From contig NZ_QKMR01000018.1 of NCBI RefSeq assembly GCF_003208175.1, forward strand, positions 1 through 64,000: a DNA stretch of 64,000 nt, in the 5' to 3' direction. A program made the translations under genes and the position numbers. Below, one piece after another: positions 46,472 through 56,012 of this stretch (positions are counted from its first letter, which is position 1; each line of letters starts with the position of its first letter). This stretch comes from Ruminiclostridium sufflavum DSM 19573. GTDB lineage: Bacteria; Bacillota; Clostridia; Acetivibrionales; DSM-1351. The notes beneath the pieces are model-generated. The model was not told the DNA's origin, searched no databases, and saw only the letters and a program-made list of their open reading frames with translations.

Positions 46472-48565
46472 TTATATATTAAATAACAGCTCTGCGTATG
46501 TTGGGAATGGATAAATATCTTTCGGAATGATAGCTTCCAGCTTATCTGCATCAGTCCTAAGGCCTTCCATTGCCGAAATAACTGACTTGGAATATGCCTC
46601 TGCCTGACTTAAAATGTTAGCGCTGTCGTCTGAGGCTTTGTTCAAAGCCTTTTTAAGTGAAGCAATATTTGAAGTAAATGAACTCAGTACAGATGACAAT
46701 TCTTTAAGAACTGTGGACTGAGCGGAAACCTCAACAGGCATTCCTGTTGTTTTTACGGAATTAATAGTATCTGACAGCTCCTTGCTGTATTTGAAGGCAG
46801 CAGGTAAAATCTCAGTTTTAGCCATTGAAAGCATAGTTAACGCTTCAATATTTATAGTTTTGATATAGTTTTCAAGAAGTATCTCATACCTTGATTCAAT
46901 TTCTGATTTGCTTAATACATTGTGCTTAACGAACACTGCTACATTTTTATCACTGATAAAGGTTGGAATGCACTCAACTGTTGATTTGAGATTTGACAAG
47001 CCTCTGCGTTCCGCTTCCTCAACCCATTCCTCAGAATAATTATTGCCGTTGAATATGATACGCTTATGATTCTTAACAGTGTCAGAAATTAACGCTGCTA
47101 TTTCAGCAGGCAAGTCACTTGCAGCTTCCAGCCTGTCTGCATATTGCTGGAGAATCTCGGCAACAATAGTATTTAAAACAAAGTTACAGCCGGAAATAGA
47201 AGCAGAAGAACCAACCATTCTGAATTCAAATTTGTTGCCTGTGAATGCAAACGGTGAAGTCCTGTTACGGTCTGTAGCATCCTTCGGAAGATTCGGCAAG
47301 CAAGCAACGCCTGTTTCAAATATTGAGCTGTAATTCTTTTCCTTAGCCTTTCCGTTCTCCATCTGAAGAAGGATATCTGTAAGCTGATCTCCTAAGAATA
47401 CGGAAACGATAGCCGGAGGAGCCTCATTAGCACCGAGCCTGTGGTCATTTCCGGCAGAAGCAACCGATAAGCGTAACAGATCCTGATAATCGTCAACTGC
47501 TTTAATTACTGCACAAAGAAAAATTAAAAATTGAGTATTCTCATGAGGAGTAGAACCCGGCTCCAACAGGTTTTGACCTTCATTTGTGGACATTGCCCAG
47601 TTATTGTGCTTACCTGAACCATTAACCCCTGCAAATGGCTTTTCATGCAGCAGGCAAGTCAAATTGTGCTTAATGGCAACCTTCTGCATTATTTCCATAG
47701 TCAGCTGATTATGATCTGTAGCTATATTTGAAGTTGAGAATATAGGTGCAAGCTCGTGCTGTGCGGGAGCAACCTCGTTATGCTTTGTCTTTGCTGCAAT
47801 ACCAAGCTTCCAGAGCTCAGTGTCGAGATCCTTCATGTAATCCGATACTCTTTCCTTTATGTTTCCGAAATAATGATCTTCCAATTCCTGACCCTTTGGC
47901 GGTTTTGCTCCAAAGAGAGTTCTTCCGGTGAAAATTAAATCCTTACGTTTGCTCCAGAGCTCTCTGTCAACAAGGAAGTATTCTTGCTCGGGGCCAACAG
48001 TGGTAGTTACTCTGGTTGCAGGGTTCCCGAACAGCTTCAGGATTCTCAGAGCTTGCTTGTTAAGAGCTTCCATCGAACGCAGCAGAGGAGTTTTCTTGTC
48101 AAGAACCTCTCCGGTATATGACCAGAAGGCTGTGGGAATATACAAGGTTGAACCTTTAACAAAAGCAGGAGAGGTACAATCCCAAGCAGTATAGCCTCTT
48201 GCCTCAAAAGTTGCCCTCAAGCCGCCGGAGGGGAAAGAAGAGGCATCGGGCTCACCCTTGACCAAATCTTTGCCTGTAAACTCCATAATAACTTTTCCAT
48301 CCTCAGTAGGCGCTATAAAGGAATCGTGTTTTTCTGCGGTAATACCTGTCATTGGCTGAAACCAATGTGTAAAATGTGTCGCTCCCTTTTCAAGAGCCCA
48401 GTCCTTCATAGCACTGGCTACAACCTCTGCTACAGATTCATCAAGAGCCAACCCCTCATCTATAGTTTTCTTTAGTGACTTATAAGTTACTTTTGGAAGA
48501 CGTGCCCGCATTGTTGCAAAATTAAAAACATTGCTTCCATAAATTTCAGTAACATGATTTTCCAT
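46472..48565 (-). CDS. glnN: Glutamine synthetase type III
   Basis: 697 residues, the normal size of GSIII. Family marks are the N-terminal [62 protein letters not shown] and [19 protein letters not shown]. It makes glutamine from glutamate, ammonia and ATP. ATG at 48565 after AAGGAGGG. It is preceded by a terminator-overlapping hexaloop hairpin. With glnA at 54602 the cell has two glutamine synthetases of different families in one region. Confidence 0.95.
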   Translation of the reverse strand: MENHVTEIYGSNVFNFATMRARLPKVTYKSLKKTIDEGLALDESVAEVVASAMKDWALEKGATHFTHWFQPMTGITAEKHDSFIAPTEDGKVIMEFTGKDLVKGEPDASSFPSGGLRATFEARGYTAWDCTSPAFVKGSTLYIPTAFWSYTGEVLDKKTPLLRSMEALNKQALRILKLFGNPATRVTTTVGPEQEYFLVDRELWSKRKDLIFTGRTLFGAKPPKGQELEDHYFGNIKERVSDYMKDLDTELWKLGIAAKTKHNEVAPAQHELAPIFSTSNIATDHNQLTMEIMQKVAIKHNLTCLLHEKPFAGVNGSGKHNNWAMSTNEGQNLLEPGSTPHENTQFLIFLCAVIKAVDDYQDLLRLSVASAGNDHRLGANEAPPAIVSVFLGDQLTDILLQMENGKAKEKNYSSIFETGVACLPNLPKDATDRNRTSPFAFTGNKFEFRMVGSSASISGCNFVLNTIVAEILQQYADRLEAASDLPAEIAALISDTVKNHKRIIFNGNNYSEEWVEEAERRGLSNLKSTVECIPTFISDKNVAVFVKHNVLSKSEIESRYEILLENYIKTINIEALTMLSMAKTEILPAAFKYSKELSDTINSVKTTGMPVEVSAQSTVLKELSSVLSSFTSNIASLKKALNKASDDSANILSQAEAYSKSVISAMEGLRTDADKLEAIIPKDIYPFPTYAELLFNI

Positions 48566-48684
48566 ATTAAACCCTCCTTAAATAATTTAAAAGTATCAGG
48601 CGATGCATATCCGCCTGTAATTTATAATGGTCCGTATACCTTATAGGTACACACATCACAAAAGTGATGCTTTATAATTTATAT

Positions 48685-48740
48685 AAAAAAAGACATTTTA
48701 CTCCTTAAATATAAGCTGGAGTGAAACGTCTTTGTTTCAC
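48685..48740 (-). promoter_or_regulatory. ANTAR-type antiterminator and terminator in the glnN leader
   Basis: On the minus strand GTGAAAC-AAAGAC-GTTTCAC forms a perfect 7-bp stem with a hexaloop having A1 and G4, the base pattern recognised by ANTAR proteins (EutV, NasR). Its 3' arm is also the 5' arm of the terminator AAGACGTTTCACTCC ... GGAGTAAAATGTCTT, followed by seven U. The two structures exclude each other. It lies 120 bases before glnN and 98 bases after aspS, so it could also end the aspS operon. Confidence 0.75.
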
Positions 48741-48837
48741 AAAAGTCAATTACTATCGGATAAAGCTTCCCCTAAGACTTTAGTCATATGAGCAGACTCT
48801 ATTTTCAAAAATAATAACTTCGAATAATAATATTGTT

Positions 48838-50151
48838 TTATGGCGACAGCCTTGACAAATCTCTTGGAAACAGAGAAGCTTCCCTGACATTCTGCTGATT
48901 GAGAAGTCTCATCAATAGTCTCTCAAGACCGATACCCAGTCCGCCGTGAGGCGGCATACCATATTTATGAATCATAAGATATGATTCAAATTCAGCCGGA
49001 TCCAGACCTTTATCTGTCATTTTTTGAACCTGCTCAGTATAGTCATGGACTCTCTGGCCTCCTGTAGTTACTTCCAGCCCTCTGAAAAACAAGTCAAAGC
49101 TGAGCGCATAATCAGGGTCAACCTTGTCATCCATCGCATAAAAGGGGCGCTTGGAGGAAGGAAAGTGAGTAATGAATACAAACTCACTGTTATACTCTTT
49201 TTTGATAAACTCGCTTACGGCAAGCTCTTCATCAGGCTCAAAGTCATAATAATTCTTGATTTTGCGGCCGGATTCCTTTAAAATACCCTTAGCCTCCATA
49301 AATGTGAGGGCGGGAATAAAATCAATTTCCGGCAAATCAACATTCAGCAGTTTAAGCTCCTGGGAATAATTGGCTTTGAGCTCCTCCATGACTGCACGCA
49401 GCATACCGGTTTCCATTGCCATAACATCGTACATGTCATCGATATATGCCATTTCAAAATCCAAGCCTATATATTCGTTTAAGTGCCTTGAGGTATTATG
49501 CTTTTCAGCCCTGTATACCGGCGCTATCTCAAAGACTCTGTCAAATACACCGACCATCGTCTGCTTATAGAATTGCGGGCTTTGGGCTAGATAAGCCTTT
49601 TCTCCGAAATAATCCAGCTTGAAGATATTGGCACCGCCTTCCGCACCGGATTCAACAATTTTGGGAGAATGTATCTCAGTAAAGCCATTTGCAAGCATAT
49701 AATTTCTGAAACCTGAAACAATGCCCTCCTGAAGCTTGAATACTGCCCGTTGCTTATGATTTCTCAAAATGTACGGACGATTCTCAAGATTTGTCTCCAG
49801 AGAAATATTCAGCCCCTTCTTGTTGATGCTTATAGGCATCTGAGCGTATGGGGAGGAGAGGACGGTAATGTAATTCAGGTGCAATTCAAAACCATTCTCA
49901 GCCCTTTTATCAAGAACAATACTTCCTGAAACCTTGATTGAAGAGTTTTCCACAAGTGTATTTAAGTCAGCATCACATTTTTGAGGATCAAATACACATT
50001 GAACCAAATACCTTGCGGTGCGGAGTATAATAAATGCAAAGCTTCCCATATCCCGGATTTTATATATGGAACCGTTCAAGGTTAATTCAGAACTGTTTTG
50101 CAGGTTATCAGGACTAAACGGCCTAGATGCGGAACTTTGTACTGGCATCAT
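48838..50151 (-). CDS. aspS: Aspartyl-tRNA synthetase, archaeal-type/nondiscriminating (AspRS2)
   Basis: 437 residues: an N-terminal OB anticodon domain and a class II catalytic core (FKLQEGIVSGFRNYML, YLAQSPQFYKQ, IAPVYRAEKHNTSRHLNEY, GLGIGLERLLMRLL). It lacks the GAD insertion of bacterial AspRS (about 590 residues). Such short enzymes beside gatCAB usually charge both tRNA-Asp and tRNA-Asn with Asp. AAAGGAGGTG upstream; ATG at 50151, three bases after the gatB stop, so translation is coupled. Confidence 0.92.
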   Translation of the reverse strand: MMPVQSSASRPFSPDNLQNSSELTLNGSIYKIRDMGSFAFIILRTARYLVQCVFDPQKCDADLNTLVENSSIKVSGSIVLDKRAENGFELHLNYITVLSSPYAQMPISINKKGLNISLETNLENRPYILRNHKQRAVFKLQEGIVSGFRNYMLANGFTEIHSPKIVESGAEGGANIFKLDYFGEKAYLAQSPQFYKQTMVGVFDRVFEIAPVYRAEKHNTSRHLNEYIGLDFEMAYIDDMYDVMAMETGMLRAVMEELKANYSQELKLLNVDLPEIDFIPALTFMEAKGILKESGRKIKNYYDFEPDEELAVSEFIKKEYNSEFVFITHFPSSKRPFYAMDDKVDPDYALSFDLFFRGLEVTTGGQRVHDYTEQVQKMTDKGLDPAEFESYLMIHKYGMPPHGGLGIGLERLLMRLLNQQNVREASLFPRDLSRLSP

Positions 50152-50154
50152 AAG

Positions 50155-51606
50155 CTATACACCTCCTTTACGTTTATCTAACTCATTTCGAAGTATCTGC
50201 TGAATAACCTTGGGATTGCCCCTGCCGGTCAGGGCTCTTGAGCACTGACCCATCAAAAAGCCAAAGGTTTTTTCTTTTCCGCCTATATATTCTTCAACTG
50301 CTTTTTCATTATTTGACAATATCTCTATTACGGTTTTTTCGACTTCGCCTGTATCATTGGTTATTCTGTAAGCATTTTCGGCTACAATTGTCTCCGGGTC
50401 TTTTCCGCTGTCAAACATTGCAGACAATACTTTTTTTGCATTTGCAGCAGTTATTTCTTCATTTTCAAGCATTTTTACCAGGCTGCCTAGAACCTTGCCG
50501 CTGAAAGGAATATCTTCCGGCAGCATACCGCTGTCATTCAACCTGCGTAAAACCTCAACAATAATAAAATTAGATGCAGACTTAGGATTTCCGCATTCTT
50601 CGGCAGTACTTTCAAATAAATCCGAAAGACTGACCGAGGTGAGGAGCAAGGAGGCATCTGCCTCATTAAGGCCGAAAGCGGAGGTATATTTAATGAATTT
50701 TTTATCAGGAAGCTCGGGCATGGAATTCCTTATAGATTCTATTTCTTCCTTGGTAAAGGTTACCGGAACTATATCAGGTTCGGGAAAGTATCTGTAATCA
50801 TGAGCATCCTCCTTGCTTCGGAGAGATTTACTTTCGCCCTTGTTGTCATCCCAGCGTCTGGTTTCCTGTATTATTTTCCCGCCGTCCTCAAGAATTTCCG
50901 ATTGCCTTATAATTTCACTGTCTATAGCTCTAGCAATGGCTTTTAAAGAGTTAATGTTTTTCATTTCGCTTCTTGTTCCTAATTCATCTGTTCCAAAAGG
51001 TCTTATTGACACATTGACATCTGCCCTGAGGGAGCCTTCCTCCATGCGGCAATCGGATATTCCGGAGTAGAGCAGCATCAAACGGACTTTTTCAACAAAG
51101 GCTTTTGCTTCCTCTGATGATGACAAATCGGGTCTTGTAACAATTTCAATAAGCGGAACTCCGCATCTGTTATAGTCAGCGAGGCTGTATTTGCCAAAAC
51201 CGTCATGCAGCAGCTTTCCGGCATCCTCTTCCAGATGGATGCGCTCTATTCTTATAAACTTTTCTCCATCGGAAGTATTTATTGTAAGGCCGCCGTCCTT
51301 GCAAACCGGCAAATCAAATTGTGAAATCTGATATGCCTTAGGCAAATCGGGGTAAAAATAATTTTTCCTGTCAAGCTTTGAAAATTCATTAATTTCACAG
51401 TTTAGCGCTACACCGGCTTTTACGGTATACTCTACAGCCTTTTTGTTAAGAACCGGTAAAGTTCCGGGCAATCCGGTACAAACCGGACAACACCTTGTAT
51501 TGGGTTCGCCTCCGAAACTAACCGGGCAATCGCAAAATATTTTTGATTTTGTAGATAATTCACAATGTATTTCTAATCCAATAGTAGGAATATATTTCAT
51601 AATCAT
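50155..51606 (-). CDS. gatB: Asp/Glu-tRNA amidotransferase subunit B
   Basis: About 483 residues. The conserved start is YIPTIGLEIHCELSTKSKIF, with the zinc site CDC ... CCPVC and a C-terminal YqeY-like tail domain (IGGKEKTFGFLMGQC). GatB activates the Asp or Glu on the tRNA and receives ammonia from GatA. In-frame ATGs exist at 51612, 51606 and 51600; none has a perfect ribosome site, and 51606 is chosen for spacing from GTGGATGG. It is 115 bases after gatA. Confidence 0.93.
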   Translation of the reverse strand: MIMKYIPTIGLEIHCELSTKSKIFCDCPVSFGGEPNTRCCPVCTGLPGTLPVLNKKAVEYTVKAGVALNCEINEFSKLDRKNYFYPDLPKAYQISQFDLPVCKDGGLTINTSDGEKFIRIERIHLEEDAGKLLHDGFGKYSLADYNRCGVPLIEIVTRPDLSSSEEAKAFVEKVRLMLLYSGISDCRMEEGSLRADVNVSIRPFGTDELGTRSEMKNINSLKAIARAIDSEIIRQSEILEDGGKIIQETRRWDDNKGESKSLRSKEDAHDYRYFPEPDIVPVTFTKEEIESIRNSMPELPDKKFIKYTSAFGLNEADASLLLTSVSLSDLFESTAEECGNPKSASNFIIVEVLRRLNDSGMLPEDIPFSGKVLGSLVKMLENEEITAANAKKVLSAMFDSGKDPETIVAENAYRITNDTGEVEKTVIEILSNNEKAVEEYIGGKEKTFGFLMGQCSRALTGRGNPKVIQQILRNELDKRKGGV

Positions 51607-51721
51607 GTCCATCCACGCCTTGAATCTGTACAAAAAACCTTAATATTGCCGGCATGGATTCGATCCCCCTTTTTTATTTATTTAAGCCTTAAATCTATAT
51701 GCAATATATTTCAGAAGCCGT

Positions 51722-53188
51722 TTATATAGCCGGTACTCTGAAATTATTTATAAAAGCAGCTTCAAAAGCTCCTGCCGCCTTGAAAATATCATTTTCTCCA
51801 AGAGGCTTTCCCGTAAAGGAAAGCCCTATCGGAAGCCCATTCTCATCATAACCGCAGGGTACTGAAATTGAAGGAAGTCCTGCAATATTTACCGCAACGG
51901 TATAAATATCTGCCAGATACATCGTTAACGGATTATCAGTATTCTGTCCGAGCTTAAATGCAGTTTCAGGAGTGGTTGGATGAAGAATTATATCGTATTT
52001 TGTAAAGGCTTGTTCAAAACCTTGACTTATCATTGTTCTCAGCTTAAGTGCCTTTTTGTAATAGGCATCATAATAACCGGAGGCAAGAGCATAAGTACCA
52101 AGCAGGATACGCCTTTTAACTTCCTTTCCGAAGCCTTCTGCTCTGGATTTCCCTATTAATTCCTGATAGGACTTGCATTTGTCAGCTCTGTAACCATATT
52201 TTACTCCGTCATATCTGGATAAATTTGAACTTGCCTCAGCAGAGGACATCAGATAATATGCCTGAATAGCATACTTCAATGATGGCATTGAAAATTCCTC
52301 AATTTCCGCACCGAGCTTTTCCAAAGCAGATATGGAAGTGTAGAGTGATGCTCTCACTTCACTGTTTAGCCCTTCTGTCAGATATTCCTTTGGTAATCCA
52401 AGCTTTAAACCCTTAATATCAATATCACCTGAAAACAGCGAGCTGTACAAGGAAGGATTTTTATAATTTAAGGATGTACCATCTTTTGCATCATGACCTG
52501 CTATGGAGTCTAATATTATCGCACAATCCTCAACTGTTTTTGCGATCGGACCGATTTGATCAAAAGAGGAAGCGAAGGCAACTAAGCCGTATCTTGAAAC
52601 CAGCCCATATGTGGGCTTCATGCCGACTACTCCGCAAAAGGATGCAGGCTGTCTTACTGAACCGCCGGTATCAGAGCCCAATGAACCAAGAGCGAGCGAT
52701 GCTGATATTGAAGCAGCAGAACCACCGGAAGAACCGCCGGGCACCCTTGTTAAATCAAAGGGGTTTTTAGTCTTTTTAAAAGCGGAGTTTTCGGTTGAGC
52801 CTCCCATGGCAAATTCATCTAAATTTGTTTTGCCAAGAATAACAGCATTTTCGGAATAAAGCTTATTTACTGCAGTGGCTGTATAAGGAGATACAAAGTC
52901 TTCAAGCATTTTAGAAGCACATGTAGTCTTTGTAGCTTCAATACAAATGTTATCCTTTATGCTGAAAGGAATACCGCAAAGCAGGGAGTGATTGCCGCTG
53001 TCAATCAGCTTCTGGGCTTCTTGTGCCTGTGCGGCAGCCTTATCCTCACATGTGGAAAGATAAGAATCAATTTTGTCATCTAAGCTTTTAATTCTATCAA
53101 AATATAGTTCTGTAAGCTCGGCTGCACTTATTTCCTTAGCATCCATAAGCTGTCTTGCCCTTTTTATAGTTAATTTAGTTATATCCAT
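51722..53188 (-). CDS. gatA: Asp/Glu-tRNA amidotransferase subunit A
   Basis: 488 residues of the amidase-signature family: FSIKDNICI holds the catalytic Lys, GGSSGGSAASI and LGSDTGGSVRQPA hold the two serines. It releases ammonia from glutamine for transfer by GatB. GGAGGATTTATAA precedes ATG 53188. It is 12 bases after gatC, in the same operon. Confidence 0.95.
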   Translation of the reverse strand: MDITKLTIKRARQLMDAKEISAAELTELYFDRIKSLDDKIDSYLSTCEDKAAAQAQEAQKLIDSGNHSLLCGIPFSIKDNICIEATKTTCASKMLEDFVSPYTATAVNKLYSENAVILGKTNLDEFAMGGSTENSAFKKTKNPFDLTRVPGGSSGGSAASISASLALGSLGSDTGGSVRQPASFCGVVGMKPTYGLVSRYGLVAFASSFDQIGPIAKTVEDCAIILDSIAGHDAKDGTSLNYKNPSLYSSLFSGDIDIKGLKLGLPKEYLTEGLNSEVRASLYTSISALEKLGAEIEEFSMPSLKYAIQAYYLMSSAEASSNLSRYDGVKYGYRADKCKSYQELIGKSRAEGFGKEVKRRILLGTYALASGYYDAYYKKALKLRTMISQGFEQAFTKYDIILHPTTPETAFKLGQNTDNPLTMYLADIYTVAVNIAGLPSISVPCGYDENGLPIGLSFTGKPLGENDIFKAAGAFEAAFINNFRVPAI

Positions 53189-53200
53189 TTATAAATCCTC

Positions 53201-53494
53201 CTACTCAATCATCTTAGGTATAGCAAAACAGTTATCTATAGTATGCTTTGAGTTTGATAAAATTTTATCCGTATCGGTTGAAGTGCCGGGATTATCTTCT
53301 CGCATATTGTTTGTGACACGTGAAATGTGTTCTGTTGCATCTATATTATCGGTGTCCGTTTCTTTAATTGCATCCATTAAGCCGATAATGTCCTTCATGT
53401 CATTTGCAAGAGCATGCATTTCGTTATCATTGAGAGACAGTTTTGCAAGTGCTGCTATATATTTAATGTAGTCATTTGAATTAGAATTTGTCAT
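53201..53494 (-). CDS. gatC: Asp/Glu-tRNA amidotransferase subunit C
   Basis: 97 residues from ATG 53494, preferred to a longer frame because GTGGAGGTTTTT lies directly before it. It has the GatC pattern (IKYIAALAKLSLNDNE ... LMDAIKETDTDNID ... REDNPG). It stabilises the GatA-GatB complex. First gene of the gatC-gatA-gatB-aspS operon. Confidence 0.9.
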   Translation of the reverse strand: MTNSNSNDYIKYIAALAKLSLNDNEMHALANDMKDIIGLMDAIKETDTDNIDATEHISRVTNNMREDNPGTSTDTDKILSNSKHTIDNCFAIPKMIE

Positions 53495-53526
53495 AAAAAC
53501 CTCCACGCCATATTCCGGCACAAAAT
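53492..53526 (-). promoter_or_regulatory. Hairpin-ribosome-site module of gatC
   Basis: On the minus strand TTTTGTGCC, a 7-base loop and GGCGTGGAGGTT, then ATG. The stem GTGCC/GGCGT (with wobbles) abuts the ribosome site. The same module precedes glnB and dapF. Confidence 0.55.
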
Positions 53527-53764
53527 TTGAAATCCCAAGCAGAGAGCCTCCTGCATCGTCTGCGGCAACAAGCAGCTTTCAGCCAGTACTTCCGGCTGAA
53601 CCTTTGTATAAGTGCAGCCATATTATTAAATCTTACCCAACCATACAATGTATTATTATTAATTTCAACTTCATTTGAATTTTTTTAACTAACGTTAAAA
53701 ATAAATAATTAAGTTTTTTGCATAATTTAATTTTTATATTGTCAAATCAGTGACTTGACGGCAT

Positions 53765-53822
53765 AAAAAAAGCTGCACCAATAAAGCATATTAAATGCCT
53801 ACTGACACAGCGCCTTTGCTGT
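53765..53822 (-). promoter_or_regulatory. ANTAR-type antiterminator and terminator in the gatC operon leader
   Basis: On the minus strand ACAGC-AAAGGC-GCTGT is a 5-bp stem with a hexaloop of A1 and G4. Its 3' arm (GCTGTGTCAG) is also the 5' arm of a terminator whose 3' arm is TTGGTGCAGC, with an inner GCATTTAATATGC stem, followed by seven U (53771-53765). A TATAAT lies upstream at 53852-53847. The long leader (270 bases to gatC) is otherwise free of genes. No T-box sequence was found. Confidence 0.7.
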
Positions 53823-53826
53823 AGTT

Positions 53827-54245
53827 TTTTATTTTAAAATCATTATATTATACATATTACAAATTTGCAAGTGTTTTTTATGATGTTTTCAAAAAATATT
53901 ATCATATTCTTGGCATACCACTGTATATGAGAGGGGTAGTTGAGAAACTGCATCATATATAAACTTCATGAAATTTGCAGGATTTGAAAATTAAAATTGC
54001 AAAAATACTTGACGGATTATAAAATCCTTAGTAAAATAATAATCGAAGCAGTTGTTGAAGCGAAGCAGTATAACGGAACATATTTAGAATATGATATGTA
54101 TTCAAGGCGTAACAGCGTAACATATTATAGGGTAACATATATAATAGAATAAAAAGAAATAATTAAATTAATGGCTTATCCGGATGTAGTACAATCGGCT
54201 TTAGCCGATAGCAATTGACTTCCGGCAGGGAATATATTAATTTAA
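53827..54245. other. Divergent control region between gatC and glnA operons
   Basis: No gene is visible. It contains the minus-strand -10 at 53847-53852, the plus-strand promoter at 54009-54037, and a partial palindromic-repeat end at 54192-54222 (GGCTTTAGCCGATAGCAATT). Confidence 0.6.
54009..54037 (+). promoter_or_regulatory. Putative glnA promoter
   Basis: TTGACG (54009-54014), a 17-base spacer and TAAAAT (54032-54037). It would give a leader of about 560 bases that includes the hexaloop hairpin at 54246. Confidence 0.55.
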
Positions 54246-54322
54246 AGAACAACGGCGTTCTCAAGGATCGATTTTAATCAATAATTACGTTATTTGATTT
54301 GATCTTAGAGTACGCTCTTTTT
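54246..54322 (+). promoter_or_regulatory. ANTAR-type antiterminator and terminator in the glnA leader
   Basis: AGAAC-AACGGC-GTTCT (54246-54261) is a 5-bp stem with an A1/G4 hexaloop. Its 3' arm is part of a long imperfect terminator stem (GCGTTCTCAAGGATC with GATCTTAGAGTACGC, and inner AATCAATAA/TTATTTGATT) that ends in TCTTTTT. glnA starts 280 bases downstream, and the ANTAR gene follows glnA. Confidence 0.75.
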
Positions 54323-54601
54323 GTGCAGTGATTTTTCTTACGCCTGTATTAAAATAAAAACCCAGTAGAAGCAGTTATATACACAGAATTAAAAGTAGTA
54401 TAAAATTGTATTTGAATCATATTATTTACTGTTTATAACTCTTAAAGATTTACCAAAGCCGATTACTGTTTAAGGTCTCATAAGCATTAGTAATTTTGAG
54501 TTTAAATGTGTATACTATAAATTCCGGACGAATAAATATCTGTATTCTGGGATTAAGAAGGTGATTCAAAGAACTAAATAAATACGGAAAGGGTGAAAGA
54601 A

Positions 54602-55927
54602 ATGGCTTCTAAAAATGATATTCTGAAATTTATTGAACAAAATGATGTGAAATTTGTCAGATTACAATTTACAGATATTTTAGGCCAATTAAAAAATATT
54701 GCGATTACTGAACAGCAGGTTGAGAAAGCTCTTGATGAAGGGGTTATCTTTGATGCATCTGCAATCGCGGGCTTTTCAGAAGTAGAATCATCTGATATGC
54801 TTTTGCTTCCGGATATGAATACTTTTGCTATTATTCCGTGGAGACCGCAGCATGGAAAGGTCGCAAGATTTATATGCGATATCAAAAACTATGATGGCTC
54901 ACAATTTATGGGAGATCCAAGATATGTTTTGAAAAAATCGGAGGAGAAAGCGAGAAAGCTTGGTTACACCTTCAATGTCGGACCGGAGTGTGAATTTTTT
55001 CTGTTCCAGATAGATTCAGAGGGAAGGCCTACCACTAAGACGCATGATGCTGCGAGCTACTGTGATCTTGCTCCAATGGATTTGGGTGAGAATTGCAGAA
55101 GAGAAATTTGTATGGTTCTTGAAGAAATGGGCTTTGAAATTGAAGCATTACATCATGAGAATGCTGCCGGCCAGCATGAAGTGGATTTTAGATATAGCGA
55201 TGTTATGACTGCGGCAGACAGGATAATGACCTTCAGAATGGTTGTAAAAACTGTCGCACAAAGAAACGGATTGCATGCAACATTTATTCCCAAGCCTATA
55301 TTTAATACCTACGGATCCGGAATGCATATTAATATGTCTCTTTCAAAGGACGGAAGGAATTTGTTTAATACAGGTGACAGCGGTTTGGATATTTCAGATG
55401 TGGCAAAGATGTTTGGAGCAGGTATCCTTAAGCATATAGACGGGATTACAGCTGTGGCTAATCCTCTTGTTAATTCTTATAAGAGATTTGTCCCTGGCTT
55501 TGAAGCTCCGGTTCATATTGCATGGTCACATATGAACAGAAGCCCGCTTTTAAGAGTACCGGCACCGAAGGGTGAGGCTACAAGGCTTGAATTAAGAAGC
55601 CCGGATCCCTCATGTAATCCATACCTTACACTTGCTTTGATTTTGGAGGCAGGCTTGGATGGTTTGCAGAAGAAGATGGAAATAGCTCCTCCGGTTGATG
55701 TAAATACCTACAGCCTTACCCTTGAAAAAGAGAAGGAGCTTGGTATCAGAAGATTGCCTTCTAATCTGTCATTGGCAATAGAAGAGATGAAAAGAGATTC
55801 ATATATTAAGGATGTACTAGGTGAGCATATATTCAGTAAATATATTTCTGCAAAGGAAGCAGAGTGGGCAGAATATAATAATTGTGTTCATCAGTGGGAG
55901 ATAGATAGTTATCTTACTGCATATTAA
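54602..55927 (+). CDS. glnA: Glutamine synthetase type I
   Basis: 441 residues, the GSI-alpha size. Motifs are FTDILGQLKNIAI, NVGPECEFFLF, HHENAAGQHEVDFRY, GSGMHINMSL, NSYKRFVPGFEAP and RSPDPSCNPYLTLAL. No adenylylation-type insertion is apparent. ATG 54602 is favoured over an in-frame GTG at 54593, which sits on the ribosome site. The regulator gene follows 85 bases downstream, as in the known clostridial glnA-nitR pair. Confidence 0.95.
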   Translation: MASKNDILKFIEQNDVKFVRLQFTDILGQLKNIAITEQQVEKALDEGVIFDASAIAGFSEVESSDMLLLPDMNTFAIIPWRPQHGKVARFICDIKNYDGSQFMGDPRYVLKKSEEKARKLGYTFNVGPECEFFLFQIDSEGRPTTKTHDAASYCDLAPMDLGENCRREICMVLEEMGFEIEALHHENAAGQHEVDFRYSDVMTAADRIMTFRMVVKTVAQRNGLHATFIPKPIFNTYGSGMHINMSLSKDGRNLFNTGDSGLDISDVAKMFGAGILKHIDGITAVANPLVNSYKRFVPGFEAPVHIAWSHMNRSPLLRVPAPKGEATRLELRSPDPSCNPYLTLALILEAGLDGLQKKMEIAPPVDVNTYSLTLEKEKELGIRRLPSNLSLAIEEMKRDSYIKDVLGEHIFSKYISAKEAEWAEYNNCVHQWEIDSYLTAY

Positions 55928-56012
55928 TTGCAAAAGCCCAACTATCAGCCGATAGTAATTACTATAATAAATTCACTATAACTTATTCGCACTCAGACGG
56001 AGGTGATTGCCA

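Noticed and set aside
53495-53826. T-box riboswitch upstream of gatC, expected from other clostridial gatCAB-aspS operons
   Set aside because: No sequence like AGGGTGGNACCGCG is present on the minus strand. The structures seen are a hexaloop hairpin and terminator plus a ribosome-site hairpin.
54215-54243. Promoter TTGACT-N17-TAATTT before glnA
   Set aside because: It would start transcription inside the hexaloop hairpin, and TTGACT belongs to the repeat-family end. The promoter at 54009 is more likely.
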